From NCBI GenBank assembly GCA_934281605.1, contig CAKQXD010000003.1, positions 1-64,000 of the forward strand: a stretch of DNA of 64,000 nucleotides, given 5' to 3'. Below, piece by piece: positions 49,080 through 58,144 of this stretch (its first letter is position 1; every line of letters starts with the position of its first letter). The notes under the pieces were generated by a model. It did no database searches. It was given only the letters and a program-made list of their open reading frames with translations, and had not been told where the DNA came from. This DNA comes from an uncultured Clostridia bacterium. Lineage in GTDB: Bacteria > Bacillota > Clostridia > Peptostreptococcales > Anaerovoracaceae. The translations under genes and the position numbers were made by a program.

Positions 49080-50099
49080 TTGAATATCAAAGAAGTTGCA
49101 GAAAAAGCGGGCGTCTCCATCACCACGGTATCACGCGTCCTCAATAATCCGGAAATGGTTTCGGAAAAGACCAAGGCCAAAGTCCTGAACGTCATGGACC
49201 AGCTGAATTACACGCCTAACTGGTTTGCCCGTCACCTGCAGAAGTCACGGACCAACGTGATCGGCATGCTGATTCCCGATACGCTGGAGCAGTCCTATAT
49301 GGAGATCACTAAGGGCGTCGAAAAAATCGCACGCCAGAAAAACTGCAGCATCATACTTTGCAGCACCGAATTCGATCCGAACGTAGAAGCCGACTACATC
49401 ACTACGCTGACAGAACGGAGCATAGACGGTCTCATCCTCACCTCTCCGTCCATCGACCGAAAGCAGTTTGCACGTCTCAAAAGCCGAGACGTGCCTTTCG
49501 TGTTCATCGGAAAAAACGAATTCAGTGAAGAAGCCAACACCGTTTGCACCAACGACGATACGGCGGCGGAAGAGGCAGTAGATTATCTGATCCAGTCGGG
49601 GCGCAGGAACATCGCCATCATACTTTCCGACCACCCGGAAAACGACAATCACGATAAACTGACAGGCTGCAGGCGCGCTTTGCAGAAGCACGGGCTGATC
49701 CTGCACCCGGACCATATCCTGCATGCGGAAAACACTCTGGAAAACGGCTACATCGCATTCAGCAAACTGCTGGAAATGTCAAATCGGCCGGACGCCGTAT
49801 TCATCGCCACCGACACCATGGCTCTGGGAGCCATCGAAAAGCTGAACCAGGCCGGACTGACCCCGGATGAAATCGCCATCATCGGCTTCGACGACCTGCA
49901 AGTGGGTGCCGTCATCGAGCCGAAATTAACGACCGTTACCAAGCCGTCCTACCGGATGGGAATGACCGCAGGGAGGCTGCTTTTCGACATGATCGAAGAA
50001 GAGGATGCAGACGATGCGCCGCAAACCATCGTGCTTCAGTCTCGACTGAAGATCCGAAAGTCCTGCGGCAATAAAGAACGTTTGAAGGAAATCTGGTAA
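49080..50099 (+). CDS. LacI-family transcriptional regulator
   Basis: 339-aa regulator. The HTH (NIKEVAEKAGVSITTVSRVLNNPEMVSEKTKAKV, residues 2-36) and hinge are followed by a periplasmic-binding-protein-like ligand domain (FDDLQVGAVIEPKLTTVTKPSYRMG near residues 270-295). TTG start at 49080 after GAGGAG. Its place between codBA and the preA-like gene makes it the likely regulator of this cluster, responding to a pyrimidine or a breakdown product. The paired palindromes upstream of codB are the best operator candidates. Confidence 0.9.
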   Translation: MNIKEVAEKAGVSITTVSRVLNNPEMVSEKTKAKVLNVMDQLNYTPNWFARHLQKSRTNVIGMLIPDTLEQSYMEITKGVEKIARQKNCSIILCSTEFDPNVEADYITTLTERSIDGLILTSPSIDRKQFARLKSRDVPFVFIGKNEFSEEANTVCTNDDTAAEEAVDYLIQSGRRNIAIILSDHPENDNHDKLTGCRRALQKHGLILHPDHILHAENTLENGYIAFSKLLEMSNRPDAVFIATDTMALGAIEKLNQAGLTPDEIAIIGFDDLQVGAVIEPKLTTVTKPSYRMGMTAGRLLFDMIEEEDADDAPQTIVLQSRLKIRKSCGNKERLKEIW

Positions 50100-50112
50100 G
50101 GAGGAATCTATC

Positions 50113-51288
50113 ATGTACGCAACCGATCTCATGGGGCTGACCCTGGACAATCCCGTTATCATCGCCCCAGGGCCGTGGAGCCGCGGCGAAAAACTGAAGG
50201 ACGCCCTGCAGTGCAGCGCCGGAGCTATTATCACCGAAAGCATCGTCAGCGAGTCCTACTCCGATACCTGTCCGCGGTACACCTGCAGCAGCGACAACCG
50301 GGGACTCCAGAACATCCGGCTTTACAGCGCCCTGGAACTGGAAGAGTGGATCCACTGGCTGGACGAGGCGCACAGAAATAAGCGCTACGGTTCTTCCTCC
50401 AAGCTGATCGCATCCATCATGGGGACTTCTCCCTCCGAGCTGAGCTATCTTGCAAAGAAAATCGAAAAGACCGGGATCGACGGAATCGAAATCGGCTTTG
50501 CCTGTCCGATGGGGGAAGGCCAGGATATCATCGCAGGAGACCCGGAACGGGTGTATGCTTACACCAGCGAAGTGGTCAAATCCGTCCATGTACCGGTTTC
50601 AGTCAAGTTGAGCGCAGCCGCCGGCAATTTATCCGCAGTCGTGGAAGCAGCCGGCAGAGCCGGTGCATCAGGCATCAGCGGCATCGACACCCTCCGCTGC
50701 ATCCTGAAGATCAATATCGAAACCGGCAAACCGGACCTTCCTACTTACGGAGGATATTCCGGAGCACCGATCCGTCCCATCGGTCTGGCCACCATCGCCA
50801 GCATCGCCCAGTGCACAGACCTTCCGGTCATCGGCATGGGCGGGATCGAAAACAGTGAAAACCTCATCGAGTACATCATGGCGGGCGCCAGCGCCGGAGC
50901 CATCGGAACAGCGATCCTGCTCCACGGCTACGATGTAGTTGCCCGTACCATACGGGATCTGGAAAGCTGGCTTCAGGCTCATGGAGTCAAATCCATCGAA
51001 GAGATCCGTGGACGGGCTCTGCCGGAACTCCATTCCTTTGAAGAGATCAAGCGGGATCTGAAACAAGCCCGGTTTATAGAAGCAACAAACGATGCATCTT
51101 TCAGGAACCGGGCAGAATGCAGAGAATGCCGCGAATGTATCGACTGCTGCCTCCACAATGCCATTTCTTCACCGGTCAGCCCAGGTCACCCAGGCAGCCA
51201 AATCCAGATCGATCCGGATCTCTGCGACGGATGCGGACTTTGCGTCAGCGTCTGTCCTGAGCAAAAACTGATCTTATGCCGGCTGTAG
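50113..51288 (+). CDS. PreA-like dihydropyrimidine dehydrogenase with C-terminal 2[4Fe-4S] domain
   Basis: 391-aa fusion of a dihydroorotate-dehydrogenase-like FMN barrel (residues about 1-310: LDNPVIIAPGPWSRGEKLK, GIEIGFACPMGEGQ, VKLSAAAGN, GGYSGAPIRPIGLATI, VIGMGGIENSENLIEYIMAGASAGAIGTA) and a C-terminal bacterial ferredoxin domain (AECRECRECIDCCLHNA, then CDGCGLCVSVCPEQ). This is the layout of PreA, the subunit that reduces uracil or thymine to the dihydro form. The partner PreT subunit is not adjacent, so electrons may come directly from ferredoxin. It starts 13 bases after the LacI gene. Dihydroorotate dehydrogenase activity is an alternative, but codBA next door favours uracil. Confidence 0.85.
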   Translation: MYATDLMGLTLDNPVIIAPGPWSRGEKLKDALQCSAGAIITESIVSESYSDTCPRYTCSSDNRGLQNIRLYSALELEEWIHWLDEAHRNKRYGSSSKLIASIMGTSPSELSYLAKKIEKTGIDGIEIGFACPMGEGQDIIAGDPERVYAYTSEVVKSVHVPVSVKLSAAAGNLSAVVEAAGRAGASGISGIDTLRCILKINIETGKPDLPTYGGYSGAPIRPIGLATIASIAQCTDLPVIGMGGIENSENLIEYIMAGASAGAIGTAILLHGYDVVARTIRDLESWLQAHGVKSIEEIRGRALPELHSFEEIKRDLKQARFIEATNDASFRNRAECRECRECIDCCLHNAISSPVSPGHPGSQIQIDPDLCDGCGLCVSVCPEQKLILCRL

Positions 51289-51300
51289 CGCCAGAGCATC

Positions 51301-51334
51301 AAAAAAACTGCGACACCAGCCGCAGTTTTTCTTT
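51301..51334. terminator. bidirectional terminator between the preA-like gene and sigG
   Basis: AAAAACTGCG (51303-51312) and CGCAGTTTTT (51321-51330) with A-run on the left and T-rich sequence on the right, between convergent genes. Confidence 0.9.
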
Positions 51335-51345
51335 TCTCTATCCCG

Positions 51346-52116
51346 TTATACATATTTCTTCATATACTTCAGCGCGTTCTTTTCCAGCCGGGAAACCTGC
51401 GCCTGACTGATGGCGATCTCGTTGGCCACCTCCATCTGGGTCTTTCCCTCGAAAAACCGCATGGTGAGGATATGCTGCTCCCTGGGGGACAGCTTTTTCA
51501 TCGCCTCCGACAAAGACAGATTCTCGATCCACTGTGCGTCGGTGTTCTTCATGTCACGAATCTGGTCCATCACGTAGATGGGATCTCCGTCGTCGTTGTA
51601 CACCGGCTCAAACAGGGACACCGGATCCTGGATAGCGTCCAGCGCCAGCACCACGTCTTCCCGCGGCAGCTCCAGCTCTCTGGCGATTTCCTCCACCGAC
51701 GGTTCCCTCTGCAAAGTCCGCCCCAGCTTTTCCCGCGCCGTCAGAGCGCGATACGCCGTATCACGAACCGAACGGGATACCCGGATGCTGTTGTTGTCCC
51801 GAAGATACCGCCGCACTTCACCCACGATCATGGGCACTGCATAGGTCGAAAACTTGACTCCATGAGACAGATCAAAGTTGTTGAGCGCCTTGATCAGCCC
51901 CACGCATCCCACCTGAAACAGGTCGTCCGGATTCTCCCCGCGACCCGAAAATTTTTGTATCACACTAAGAACAAGCCGGAGATTCCCGCGGATAAATTCA
52001 TCCCGCATCTGTTCATCTCCGGCTTTGATTGCCTCCAGCATTTCCTGCATCTCCCTGTCCCGGTACCGGGGCAGTTTCGACGTATTCACGCCACAAATCT
52101 CAACCTTACTGGCCAT
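51346..52116 (-). CDS. sigG: late forespore sigma factor SigG
   Basis: 256-aa sporulation sigma factor. The N-terminal KVEICGVNTSKLP is the specific SigG signature; region 2 has RGNLRLVLSVIQKFSGRGENPDDLFQVGCVGLIKALNNFD and FSTYAVPMIVGEVRRYLRDNN; region 4 has QMEVANEIAISQAQVSRLEKNALKYMKKY. SigG runs late forespore transcription after engulfment. In Bacillus it follows spoIIGA-sigE directly; here argCJBD (about 4.4 kb) lies between sigE and sigG. GAGG lies 10 bases before the ATG. Confidence 0.97.
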   Translation of the reverse strand: MASKVEICGVNTSKLPRYRDREMQEMLEAIKAGDEQMRDEFIRGNLRLVLSVIQKFSGRGENPDDLFQVGCVGLIKALNNFDLSHGVKFSTYAVPMIVGEVRRYLRDNNSIRVSRSVRDTAYRALTAREKLGRTLQREPSVEEIARELELPREDVVLALDAIQDPVSLFEPVYNDDGDPIYVMDQIRDMKNTDAQWIENLSLSEAMKKLSPREQHILTMRFFEGKTQMEVANEIAISQAQVSRLEKNALKYMKKYV

Positions 52117-52216
52117 AAATCATGAACCTCACATCCCTTTTGCTCCCCTAAAGCAACTCGATGCCGTACTATATTTATGTGCAAATAAGGTCTATTTTAT
52201 TCTGTTTTCCCTTAGA

Positions 52217-53386
52217 TTAGATCAGGGCTTTTTTCAGGATCTCGATGCCCTGATCGATCTCATCATACGTAATGGTAAGCGGCGGAAGGAGTCTCACTTT
52301 GTCCTTTGCAGTGAGCACCATCAGGCCTTCTTCCAGAGCCTTTTTCACTACTTCGCCAGCTTCTTTTCCCTCTACGGAAACGCCCAGCATCATGCCCAGA
52401 CCGCTGACAGCCGTTACGTGCGGCAGAGCCTGAAGCTTTTCCTTCAGATAAGCGGATTTTTTCTGCACTTCCTCCAGGAACGCATCGTCCATGCGAGTCA
52501 GCACTTCTACAGCTCCGGCACATGCCACAGGGTTTCCTCCGTAAGTCGTTCCATGATCTCCCGGCTTCAGCACGTCGCAGCACTTTTCGCCCATGAGGAC
52601 GCCGCCGATCGGCAGACCGCCGCCGATGCCCTTTGCAAAGGTTACGATGTCCGGAGTTACGTCAAAATATTCATATGCAAAGAGCTTTCCGGTACGTCCG
52701 ATACCCGTCTGCACTTCGTCTACGATGAACACCAGATCGTGCTCGCGACAGAGCTCTTCCGCAGCCTTTACGAACGCCGGATCCAGATCCAGCACGCCGC
52801 CTTCGCCCTGTACCATTTCCATCATGATGGCGCAGACGTCATCGTCTACCAGCGATTTCAGCTGTTCGATGTTGTTGGCTTCGCAATATTTGAAGCCTTC
52901 CAGGAACGGTGTAAAGAACTTGTGATACTTTTCCTGCCCCGTCGCTGTAATGGTCGCCATAGTTCTTCCGTGGAAAGAATTTGCCAGGGAAATGATCTTG
53001 TTCACATGTTCTCCCCGCTGCGTCGTACCATATTTACGAGCCGTCTTGATGGCCGCTTCATTGGCCTCCGCGCCGGAATTGCCGAAGAAGACCTTTTTCA
53101 GTCCCGTTTTCTTCGTCAGAAGATCCGCAGCCTTGACCTGCGGTTCGGAGTAAAACAGATTGGATACGTGCTGCAGCTTTTTCAGCTGCGCCGTTACCGC
53201 TTCCACCCATCCGTCGTCGCAGAAGCCCAGACAGTTTACGCCGATTCCTGCGGTGAAGTCGATGTATTCCTTGCCGTCCACGGAAACGCATTTCGCGCCC
53301 TTGCCGTGGTCAGCTACCATATCATAACGGGAATACGTTCCCACGATTTTTTCCTGATCTAATTTCTGAATTTCTGTCTTATTCAT
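52217..53386 (-). CDS. argD: acetylornithine aminotransferase
   Basis: PLP enzyme of 389 aa that transfers the amino group of glutamate to N-acetylglutamate semialdehyde. Class III aminotransferase motifs: SGAEANEAAIKTARKY (about 105-120), FIVDEVQTGIGRTGKLFAYE (about 217-236), and the PLP lysine in DIVTFAKGIGGGLPIGG (about 242-258). The frame runs upstream to 53506, but ATG 53386 has GAGGAG before it and the family N-terminus. It overlaps argB by 8 bases and is the last gene of argCJBD. Confidence 0.95.
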   Translation of the reverse strand: MNKTEIQKLDQEKIVGTYSRYDMVADHGKGAKCVSVDGKEYIDFTAGIGVNCLGFCDDGWVEAVTAQLKKLQHVSNLFYSEPQVKAADLLTKKTGLKKVFFGNSGAEANEAAIKTARKYGTTQRGEHVNKIISLANSFHGRTMATITATGQEKYHKFFTPFLEGFKYCEANNIEQLKSLVDDDVCAIMMEMVQGEGGVLDLDPAFVKAAEELCREHDLVFIVDEVQTGIGRTGKLFAYEYFDVTPDIVTFAKGIGGGLPIGGVLMGEKCCDVLKPGDHGTTYGGNPVACAGAVEVLTRMDDAFLEEVQKKSAYLKEKLQALPHVTAVSGLGMMLGVSVEGKEAGEVVKKALEEGLMVLTAKDKVRLLPPLTITYDEIDQGIEILKKALI

Positions 53387-54269
53387 TCCAGTATTTCTCC
53401 TCGCTTTCCTGTATGATTGCCGTACCGATACCTTTGTTGGTGAAGAACTCCAGCAGCAGACTGTGAGGGATCCGCCCATCCATGATATGGATCCGGGAAA
53501 CCCCATCCTTCAGAGCTTCGATACAGTTGCGGATCTTCGGCAGCATACCGCCCTGGATCACTCCTTCTTCCACCAGTTTTTCTGCTTCGTCTACATAAAG
53601 TTCTGAAATAACGGAAGCCGGATCCTCCGGATCCATCCGCACCCCTTCCACGTCGGAAAGGTAGGCCAGCTTCTCCGCCTTCAGCGCTGTCGCGATAGCG
53701 CTGGCTGCTTCATCGGCATTGATGTTGTAGGCGTCGCCGTTTTCATCCATCCCGATCGGGTATACGATCGGCAGGAAGTCCTGTTCCATGAGATCCTGCA
53801 GGATCTTCGTGTCTACGGACTTGATGTCGCCCACGTAGCCGATGTCACGGCCGTCCACATATTTCTTTTCTACCTTCAGCATACCGCCGTCCATGCCGCT
53901 GATCCCGGCAGCCTGTACGCCCAGCGTCTGCACGTTGGCCACCAGATCCTTGTTGACCTTGCCCAGCACCATCTGAGCGATCTCGATGGTCTCTTTATCG
54001 GTCACACGCAGCCCGCCTACGAACTCCGTTTCCTTGCCGGCCTTGTCCACCCAGCGGCTGATTTCCTTGCCCCCTCCGTGTACGATGATCGGCTTGAATC
54101 CTACCAGCTTCAGCAGCACCACGTCCTGAATGACTTCCCGCTTCAGCTCTTCATCTATCATAGCACTTCCGCCGTACTTTACAACAATTATTTTATCGTG
54201 AAATCTTCTGATATATGGCAGAGCCTCGATGAGCACCTCCGCCTTTTCTAAATATTTCTGGTCAACCAT
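53379..54269 (-). CDS. argB: acetylglutamate kinase
   Basis: Phosphorylates N-acetylglutamate, usually the arginine-inhibited step. The 296-aa amino acid kinase has IVVKYGGSAM (about 28-37), GFKPIIVHGGGKEI near 57-70, and IGYVGDIKSVD near 143. The N-terminal helix (residues about 1-20, QKYLEKAEVLIEALPYIRRF) is the extension that forms arginine-sensitive hexamers in other species, so feedback inhibition by arginine is likely. It begins 2 bases after the argJ stop. Confidence 0.97.
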   Translation of the reverse strand: MVDQKYLEKAEVLIEALPYIRRFHDKIIVVKYGGSAMIDEELKREVIQDVVLLKLVGFKPIIVHGGGKEISRWVDKAGKETEFVGGLRVTDKETIEIAQMVLGKVNKDLVANVQTLGVQAAGISGMDGGMLKVEKKYVDGRDIGYVGDIKSVDTKILQDLMEQDFLPIVYPIGMDENGDAYNINADEAASAIATALKAEKLAYLSDVEGVRMDPEDPASVISELYVDEAEKLVEEGVIQGGMLPKIRNCIEALKDGVSRIHIMDGRIPHSLLLEFFTNKGIGTAIIQESEEKYWNE

Positions 54270-54271
54270 GT

Positions 54272-55486
54272 TTAACTCCTGTAATCTCCGTTGATTTTAA
54301 CGTAATCATAAGTCAGATCGCAGCCCCAGGCCGTCGCTTCTGCCTCGCCCTGATGCATGTCCACGTAGATCTGAATTTCTTCTTCTGCAAGGATTTTGGA
54401 CGCTTCCTCTTCACTGTATTCCTTATGGCGCGATCCCTGGCATACCAGGACCTTACCCTTGGCCGAAGCCATCTCCACGTCGATGTTCTCCGTGCTGAAT
54501 TCGCCGTCCGTATAACCGATAGCGCAGAGGACTCTGCCCCAGTTGGCGTCCGCTCCGAAGATAGCCGCCTTCAGCAGGTTGGAAGAAATGACCGTCTTGC
54601 TGATTTTGGCTGCCGTCTCCTGATCCGGCGCTCCCGTCACCTGACATTCGATCAGCTTGGTAGCGCCTTCGCCGTCACGAGCCAGCTTCTTGGCCAAATA
54701 GGTCGTCACCATGGAAAGAGCTTCACAGAACGCATCGTAATCCATTCCCTCCCCTGTGATCTCAGCATTGCCTGCGAGACCGTTGGCCATCACAGCTACC
54801 GTATCGTTGGTGGACATATCGCCATCCACACAGATCTGGTTGTAGCTGGTCTTTACATCTTTTTTCAAAGCCTTGTTCAGCATTTCCGGGGAAATCGCTG
54901 CATCCGTCGTAATAAAGGAAAGCATGGTAGCCATATTAGGATCGATCATTCCGCTTCCCTTGGCGATGCCTCCGATATAACAGGTATTGCCCTCCAGTTC
55001 AAATTCCACAGCGATGGATTTCGGGATCGTATCCGTCGTCATGATAGCCTCTGCCGCTTCCCGGCCGCCGTCATAGCTGATGCTCTGCGCCAGCTGCGGC
55101 ACACCGCTTTCAAACGGCTTGATCGAAAGCTCCTGCCCGATAACGCCTGTGGAGCACACGATGATATCCTCTGCAGAAAGTCCCAGTGCTCCGCCCGTGA
55201 TCTCGCAGGTTTTCTCCGCGATTTCCATTCCATTGGGAGCACAGGTATTAGCGTTGCCGCTGTTGCAGATCACAGCCTGCGCCTTGCCGTCGGCAAGATG
55301 CTCCTTCGTCACCGCCAGCGGCGCTCCCTTTACTTTATTCGTTGTATATACGGCTGCCGCGCTGCACATCACGTCACTTGCGATCATAGCCAGATCCTTC
55401 TTGGTGCTCCCGACCTTGATGCCGCAGTTCATGCCGCCGGCACGAAAACCCTTCGCGCTGCAGACGCCTCCGTCAATGTATTTCAT
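54272..55486 (-). CDS. argJ: glutamate N-acetyltransferase / ornithine acetyltransferase ArgJ
   Basis: 404-aa enzyme that recycles the acetyl group from N-acetylornithine to glutamate. The autocleavage site is in NMATMLSFITTDAAI (about residue 190), where Thr becomes the nucleophile. Other motifs: KGFRAGGMNCGIK at the N-terminus and DGDMSTNDTV. Whether it also uses acetyl-CoA (bifunctional type) cannot be read from sequence; no separate argA is in the window. It starts one base before the end of argC's stop region, tightly packed in argCJBD. Confidence 0.96.
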   Translation of the reverse strand: MKYIDGGVCSAKGFRAGGMNCGIKVGSTKKDLAMIASDVMCSAAAVYTTNKVKGAPLAVTKEHLADGKAQAVICNSGNANTCAPNGMEIAEKTCEITGGALGLSAEDIIVCSTGVIGQELSIKPFESGVPQLAQSISYDGGREAAEAIMTTDTIPKSIAVEFELEGNTCYIGGIAKGSGMIDPNMATMLSFITTDAAISPEMLNKALKKDVKTSYNQICVDGDMSTNDTVAVMANGLAGNAEITGEGMDYDAFCEALSMVTTYLAKKLARDGEGATKLIECQVTGAPDQETAAKISKTVISSNLLKAAIFGADANWGRVLCAIGYTDGEFSTENIDVEMASAKGKVLVCQGSRHKEYSEEEASKILAEEEIQIYVDMHQGEAEATAWGCDLTYDYVKINGDYRS

Positions 55487-56425
55487 CTATAACAACCCCT
55501 TTCCTTCGTCGATTCCAAGCATTATGTTCATGTTCTGGATGGCAGCACCGGATGCTCCCTTGCCCAGATTGTCGTATGTTGCTACCAGCAGGATGTGATC
55601 GTCATTTCCGCTCACAGTCACTTCCAGCCGGTTGGTACCCGCCAGGCGATTGGCCGCGATGAATCCGTTATCGTCCATCTCATCCACTGCGCTCACCAGG
55701 ACCTGACCTTTGTAATATTCCTTCATGACTTTCTTGACAGCCCCAATGCCGCCCTGAATACCTGTCACCGGGATCGTCACTTCCATGCCGCTGTAGTAAT
55801 CCGCTACCACCGGCATGAACGCAGGAGCCTGTGTCAGCCCTGTCGCTGCCTTGATCTCCGGAAGATGCTTGTGCATCTGCGAAATGCCGTACTGCCGCGG
55901 ACTCTTCAGCGGATCCTTTGCAGGATCGAGAGCTGCTCTGTCCTCCGCTTCGTACTGAGCGATCATCTTCTTACCACCGCCGCTGTATCCCGTCAAAGAA
56001 AACGCCGCTACCGGATAATCCTTCGGCAGAAGTCCTGCCTCCAGAAGCGGTTTCGTCAGCAGGATCACGCCCGTGGCATGGCATCCCGGCACCGCTACAC
56101 GGTTGCTGGCCTTGATTTTTTCTCTCTGGCCGCTGCAAAGTTCCGCCATACCGTATACCCAGTCGGGATCGGTACGATGTGCCGTGGAAGTATCTAAAAT
56201 CCTGCAATCTTTCGGAGCCGCCGCCGCGATCTCACGAGCCGCCGCATCCGGCAGACACAGGAAAGAAATATCCGCCTGTCTGATCAGCGCCAGACGCGCA
56301 TCCAGATCCTTTCTCTTATCCGCCTCAATATTCAATAGCTGTATATCATCTCTCTTCTGAAAATACTGATGTATTTTCAGACCTGTTGTTCCTTCTGCTC
56401 CATCGATAAAAACATTATATTTCAT
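55487..56425 (-). CDS. argC: N-acetyl-gamma-glutamyl-phosphate reductase, type 2
   Basis: 312-aa NADPH-dependent reductase of the third arginine step. The short form with IDGAEGTTGLKIHQYF at the N-terminus, RVAVPGCHATGVILLTKPLLE (catalytic Cys) near residue 112, and LTGYSGGGKKMI marks the type 2 group, distinct from the longer type 1 ArgC common in Firmicutes. ATG 56425 follows AGGAGGG; the upstream in-frame extension overlaps the promoter. First gene of argCJBD. Confidence 0.94.
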   Translation of the reverse strand: MKYNVFIDGAEGTTGLKIHQYFQKRDDIQLLNIEADKRKDLDARLALIRQADISFLCLPDAAAREIAAAAPKDCRILDTSTAHRTDPDWVYGMAELCSGQREKIKASNRVAVPGCHATGVILLTKPLLEAGLLPKDYPVAAFSLTGYSGGGKKMIAQYEAEDRAALDPAKDPLKSPRQYGISQMHKHLPEIKAATGLTQAPAFMPVVADYYSGMEVTIPVTGIQGGIGAVKKVMKEYYKGQVLVSAVDEMDDNGFIAANRLAGTNRLEVTVSGNDDHILLVATYDNLGKGASGAAIQNMNIMLGIDEGKGLL

Positions 56426-56459
56426 AGCACCCTCCTGCCGCGCATATTTATTCAGATAA

Positions 56460-56473
56460 TGTATAATAATACA
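56460..56473. promoter_or_regulatory. palindromic box at the argC promoter
   Basis: TGTATAATAATACA, with arms TGTAT and ATACA, overlaps the -10 of the argC promoter. Its first 12 bases are identical to a string over the -10 of argG (6899-6910). Spacing resembles half of an ARG box (TGAAT-N4-ATTCA). Confidence 0.45.
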
Positions 56474-56494
56474 ACGATTACAGGCGGATTTCAA
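56466..56494 (-). promoter_or_regulatory. argCJBD promoter
   Basis: Minus-strand TTGAAA (56494-56489), 17-base spacer, TATTAT (56471-56466), about 40 bases upstream of argC. Confidence 0.7.
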
Positions 56495-56518
56495 GGTCTT
56501 TGTCGAAATAAATTGTGA

Positions 56519-56556
56519 AAAATCCCTGAAAAAGTATACCTTTTTTCAGGGATTTT
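56519..56556 (-). terminator. terminator of sigE
   Basis: AAAATCCCTGAAAAA and TTTTTTCAGGGATTTT form a long stem directly past the sigE stop; T-runs are present in both directions, but the neighbouring genes are all on the minus strand. Confidence 0.9.
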
Positions 56557-56564
56557 ACTGAAAT

Positions 56565-57284
56565 CTACCCAAGTTTTCGAATTTCACTCTGCAGCCTGCC
56601 GATGATCTTCTTTTCCAGCCTGGAAATATAGGACTGGGAGATACCCATACAGTCTGCCACTTCCTTCTGGGTCATCTCCCGGCTGCCTGCAAGCCCGAAC
56701 CGCATCTCAACGATCTCCCGCTCCCTGCCGGACAGCTTGTTCATGGCATATCCCAGCAGCTTGCGGTTCACTTCTTCTTCGATATGCCCGTACACCTCGT
56801 CGCTTTCCGTTCCCAGAATATCCGAAAGCAGCAGCTCGTTGCCATCCCAGTCTACGTTGAGAGGCTCATCCAGCGATACCTCGCCCTTCGTCTTGCTGGT
56901 CCTCCGCAGATGCATGAGGATCTCGTTCTCGATACAGCGTGACGCATACGTGGCCAGCTTGATGTTCTTTTCGATCTTAAAGGTATTGACCGCCTTGATG
57001 AGCCCGATGGTCCCGATGGAGATCAGATCCTCCACATTGACTCCGGCGCTTTCAAACTTTCTGGCGATGTACACCACCAGCCGCAGATTATGCTCGATGA
57101 GAAGATCCCGCGCCGCCTTGCTTCCCGCCATAAAGGCTTCCACCGCCTGCCGTTCCTCCTCTGCAGACAGCGGCGGCGGCAGGGTGTCGCTCCCGCCTAT
57201 GTAAAACAGGCTTCCCTTTCCTTTTTTCCTTCTTCGGCTCAAAAAGCTCTTCCACTTTTCCAGCACTGCATTCCAATAACCCAT
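56565..57284 (-). CDS. sigE: early mother-cell sigma factor SigE (pro-form)
   Basis: 239-aa sigma factor, same length as Bacillus SigE. The N-terminus MGYWNAVLEKWKSFLSRRRKKGKGSL is the pro-sequence removed by SpoIIGA, followed by FYIGGSDTLPPPLSAEEE, which is specific for SigE. Region 2 reads EHNLRLVVYIARKFESAGVNVEDLISIGTIGLIKAVNTF; region 4 ends MTQKEVADCMGISQSYISRLEKKIIGRL. GGGGGAAG precedes ATG 57284; an ATG at 57305 would also fit. The gene follows spoIIGA with near overlap. Confidence 0.96.
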   Translation of the reverse strand: MGYWNAVLEKWKSFLSRRRKKGKGSLFYIGGSDTLPPPLSAEEERQAVEAFMAGSKAARDLLIEHNLRLVVYIARKFESAGVNVEDLISIGTIGLIKAVNTFKIEKNIKLATYASRCIENEILMHLRRTSKTKGEVSLDEPLNVDWDGNELLLSDILGTESDEVYGHIEEEVNRKLLGYAMNKLSGREREIVEMRFGLAGSREMTQKEVADCMGISQSYISRLEKKIIGRLQSEIRKLG

Positions 57285-57301
57285 CTGCACTTCCCCCTTT
57301 T

Positions 57302-58144
57302 TCATCTCTTCATCATATCCCGCGACAGCAGCACGCAAGGCTCCTCATCTTTCGCTCCTGCAAAGGCTCCACCGAACACTTCCAGCTCTTCCCCGGCTCC
57401 TGCCAGAAAGACGCCGCTGCATCTGCCTCCGGCAAACTCCAGAACGTCTGTCCTTACGGCAGGCAAAAGTCCGGAAACTCCTACAGCTGCATACGGGATC
57501 ATGCGAAACCGTTCCGGACTGATAACGCCGCTGCGTTCCAGATGCTCCCACAAAGTCGAGGAGGCTACCGCTGCGCTTTTGCCGCTGATGGGATCACGCA
57601 GTCCGTTTCCCGTATCCAGAAACGCCCGAACCTCCTGCTCCCAGTCTCCGATTCGGATCCTGACAGTAAACACGTGCTCCCGGTAAAACTTCGTCCGATC
57701 CACCACAGCGATGATCCTCCTGGCGGCGAATACCGATACTCCCAGAAACAGAGCCAGCACGCCAGCCTTCAAGTCTCCCGTGTAGATCCCGCCCGGCGCA
57801 TACATCCCTGTATGGCCGAAAGCCAGCAGCAGCGCCATGGTAACGCCGCCCAGAAAACAGGTCAGCAGCGTAAAGACTGCCGCCCGCACCGCCAGTCTCC
57901 GGCAGCCGAACACCACCAGACATACCATCACTGCGAACGCCCCTTCCATCAAAATGTTCCAGGGAGTCCTCACCGGCAAAAAAATCACGAAGGAAAACCC
58001 GCCGCACAGCACAGCCCCGGCAGTCAGCCGGATCATCCTGCTCCACGCATGCAGATCCACCCGGAAGATCACCGCCGTCAGATACAGGAGCACGCCGCCC
58101 GTTATGAAATTTTCCAGAAACAGAATATCCCCATAGACGATCAC
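57302..58144 (-). CDS. spoIIGA: pro-SigE processing protease SpoIIGA
   Basis: 280-aa membrane-bound aspartic protease that activates pro-SigE in the mother cell after a signal from SpoIIR. Five hydrophobic segments occupy about residues 1-155, and the C-terminal half carries the catalytic aspartate in AFLDTGNGLRDPISGKSAAV (about 180-199) and IPYAAVGVSGLLPAV. The order spoIIGA-sigE is conserved. Start ATG 58144 follows GGAAGGAGG. Confidence 0.93.
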   Translation of the reverse strand: MIVYGDILFLENFITGGVLLYLTAVIFRVDLHAWSRMIRLTAGAVLCGGFSFVIFLPVRTPWNILMEGAFAVMVCLVVFGCRRLAVRAAVFTLLTCFLGGVTMALLLAFGHTGMYAPGGIYTGDLKAGVLALFLGVSVFAARRIIAVVDRTKFYREHVFTVRIRIGDWEQEVRAFLDTGNGLRDPISGKSAAVASSTLWEHLERSGVISPERFRMIPYAAVGVSGLLPAVRTDVLEFAGGRCSGVFLAGAGEELEVFGGAFAGAKDEEPCVLLSRDMMKR

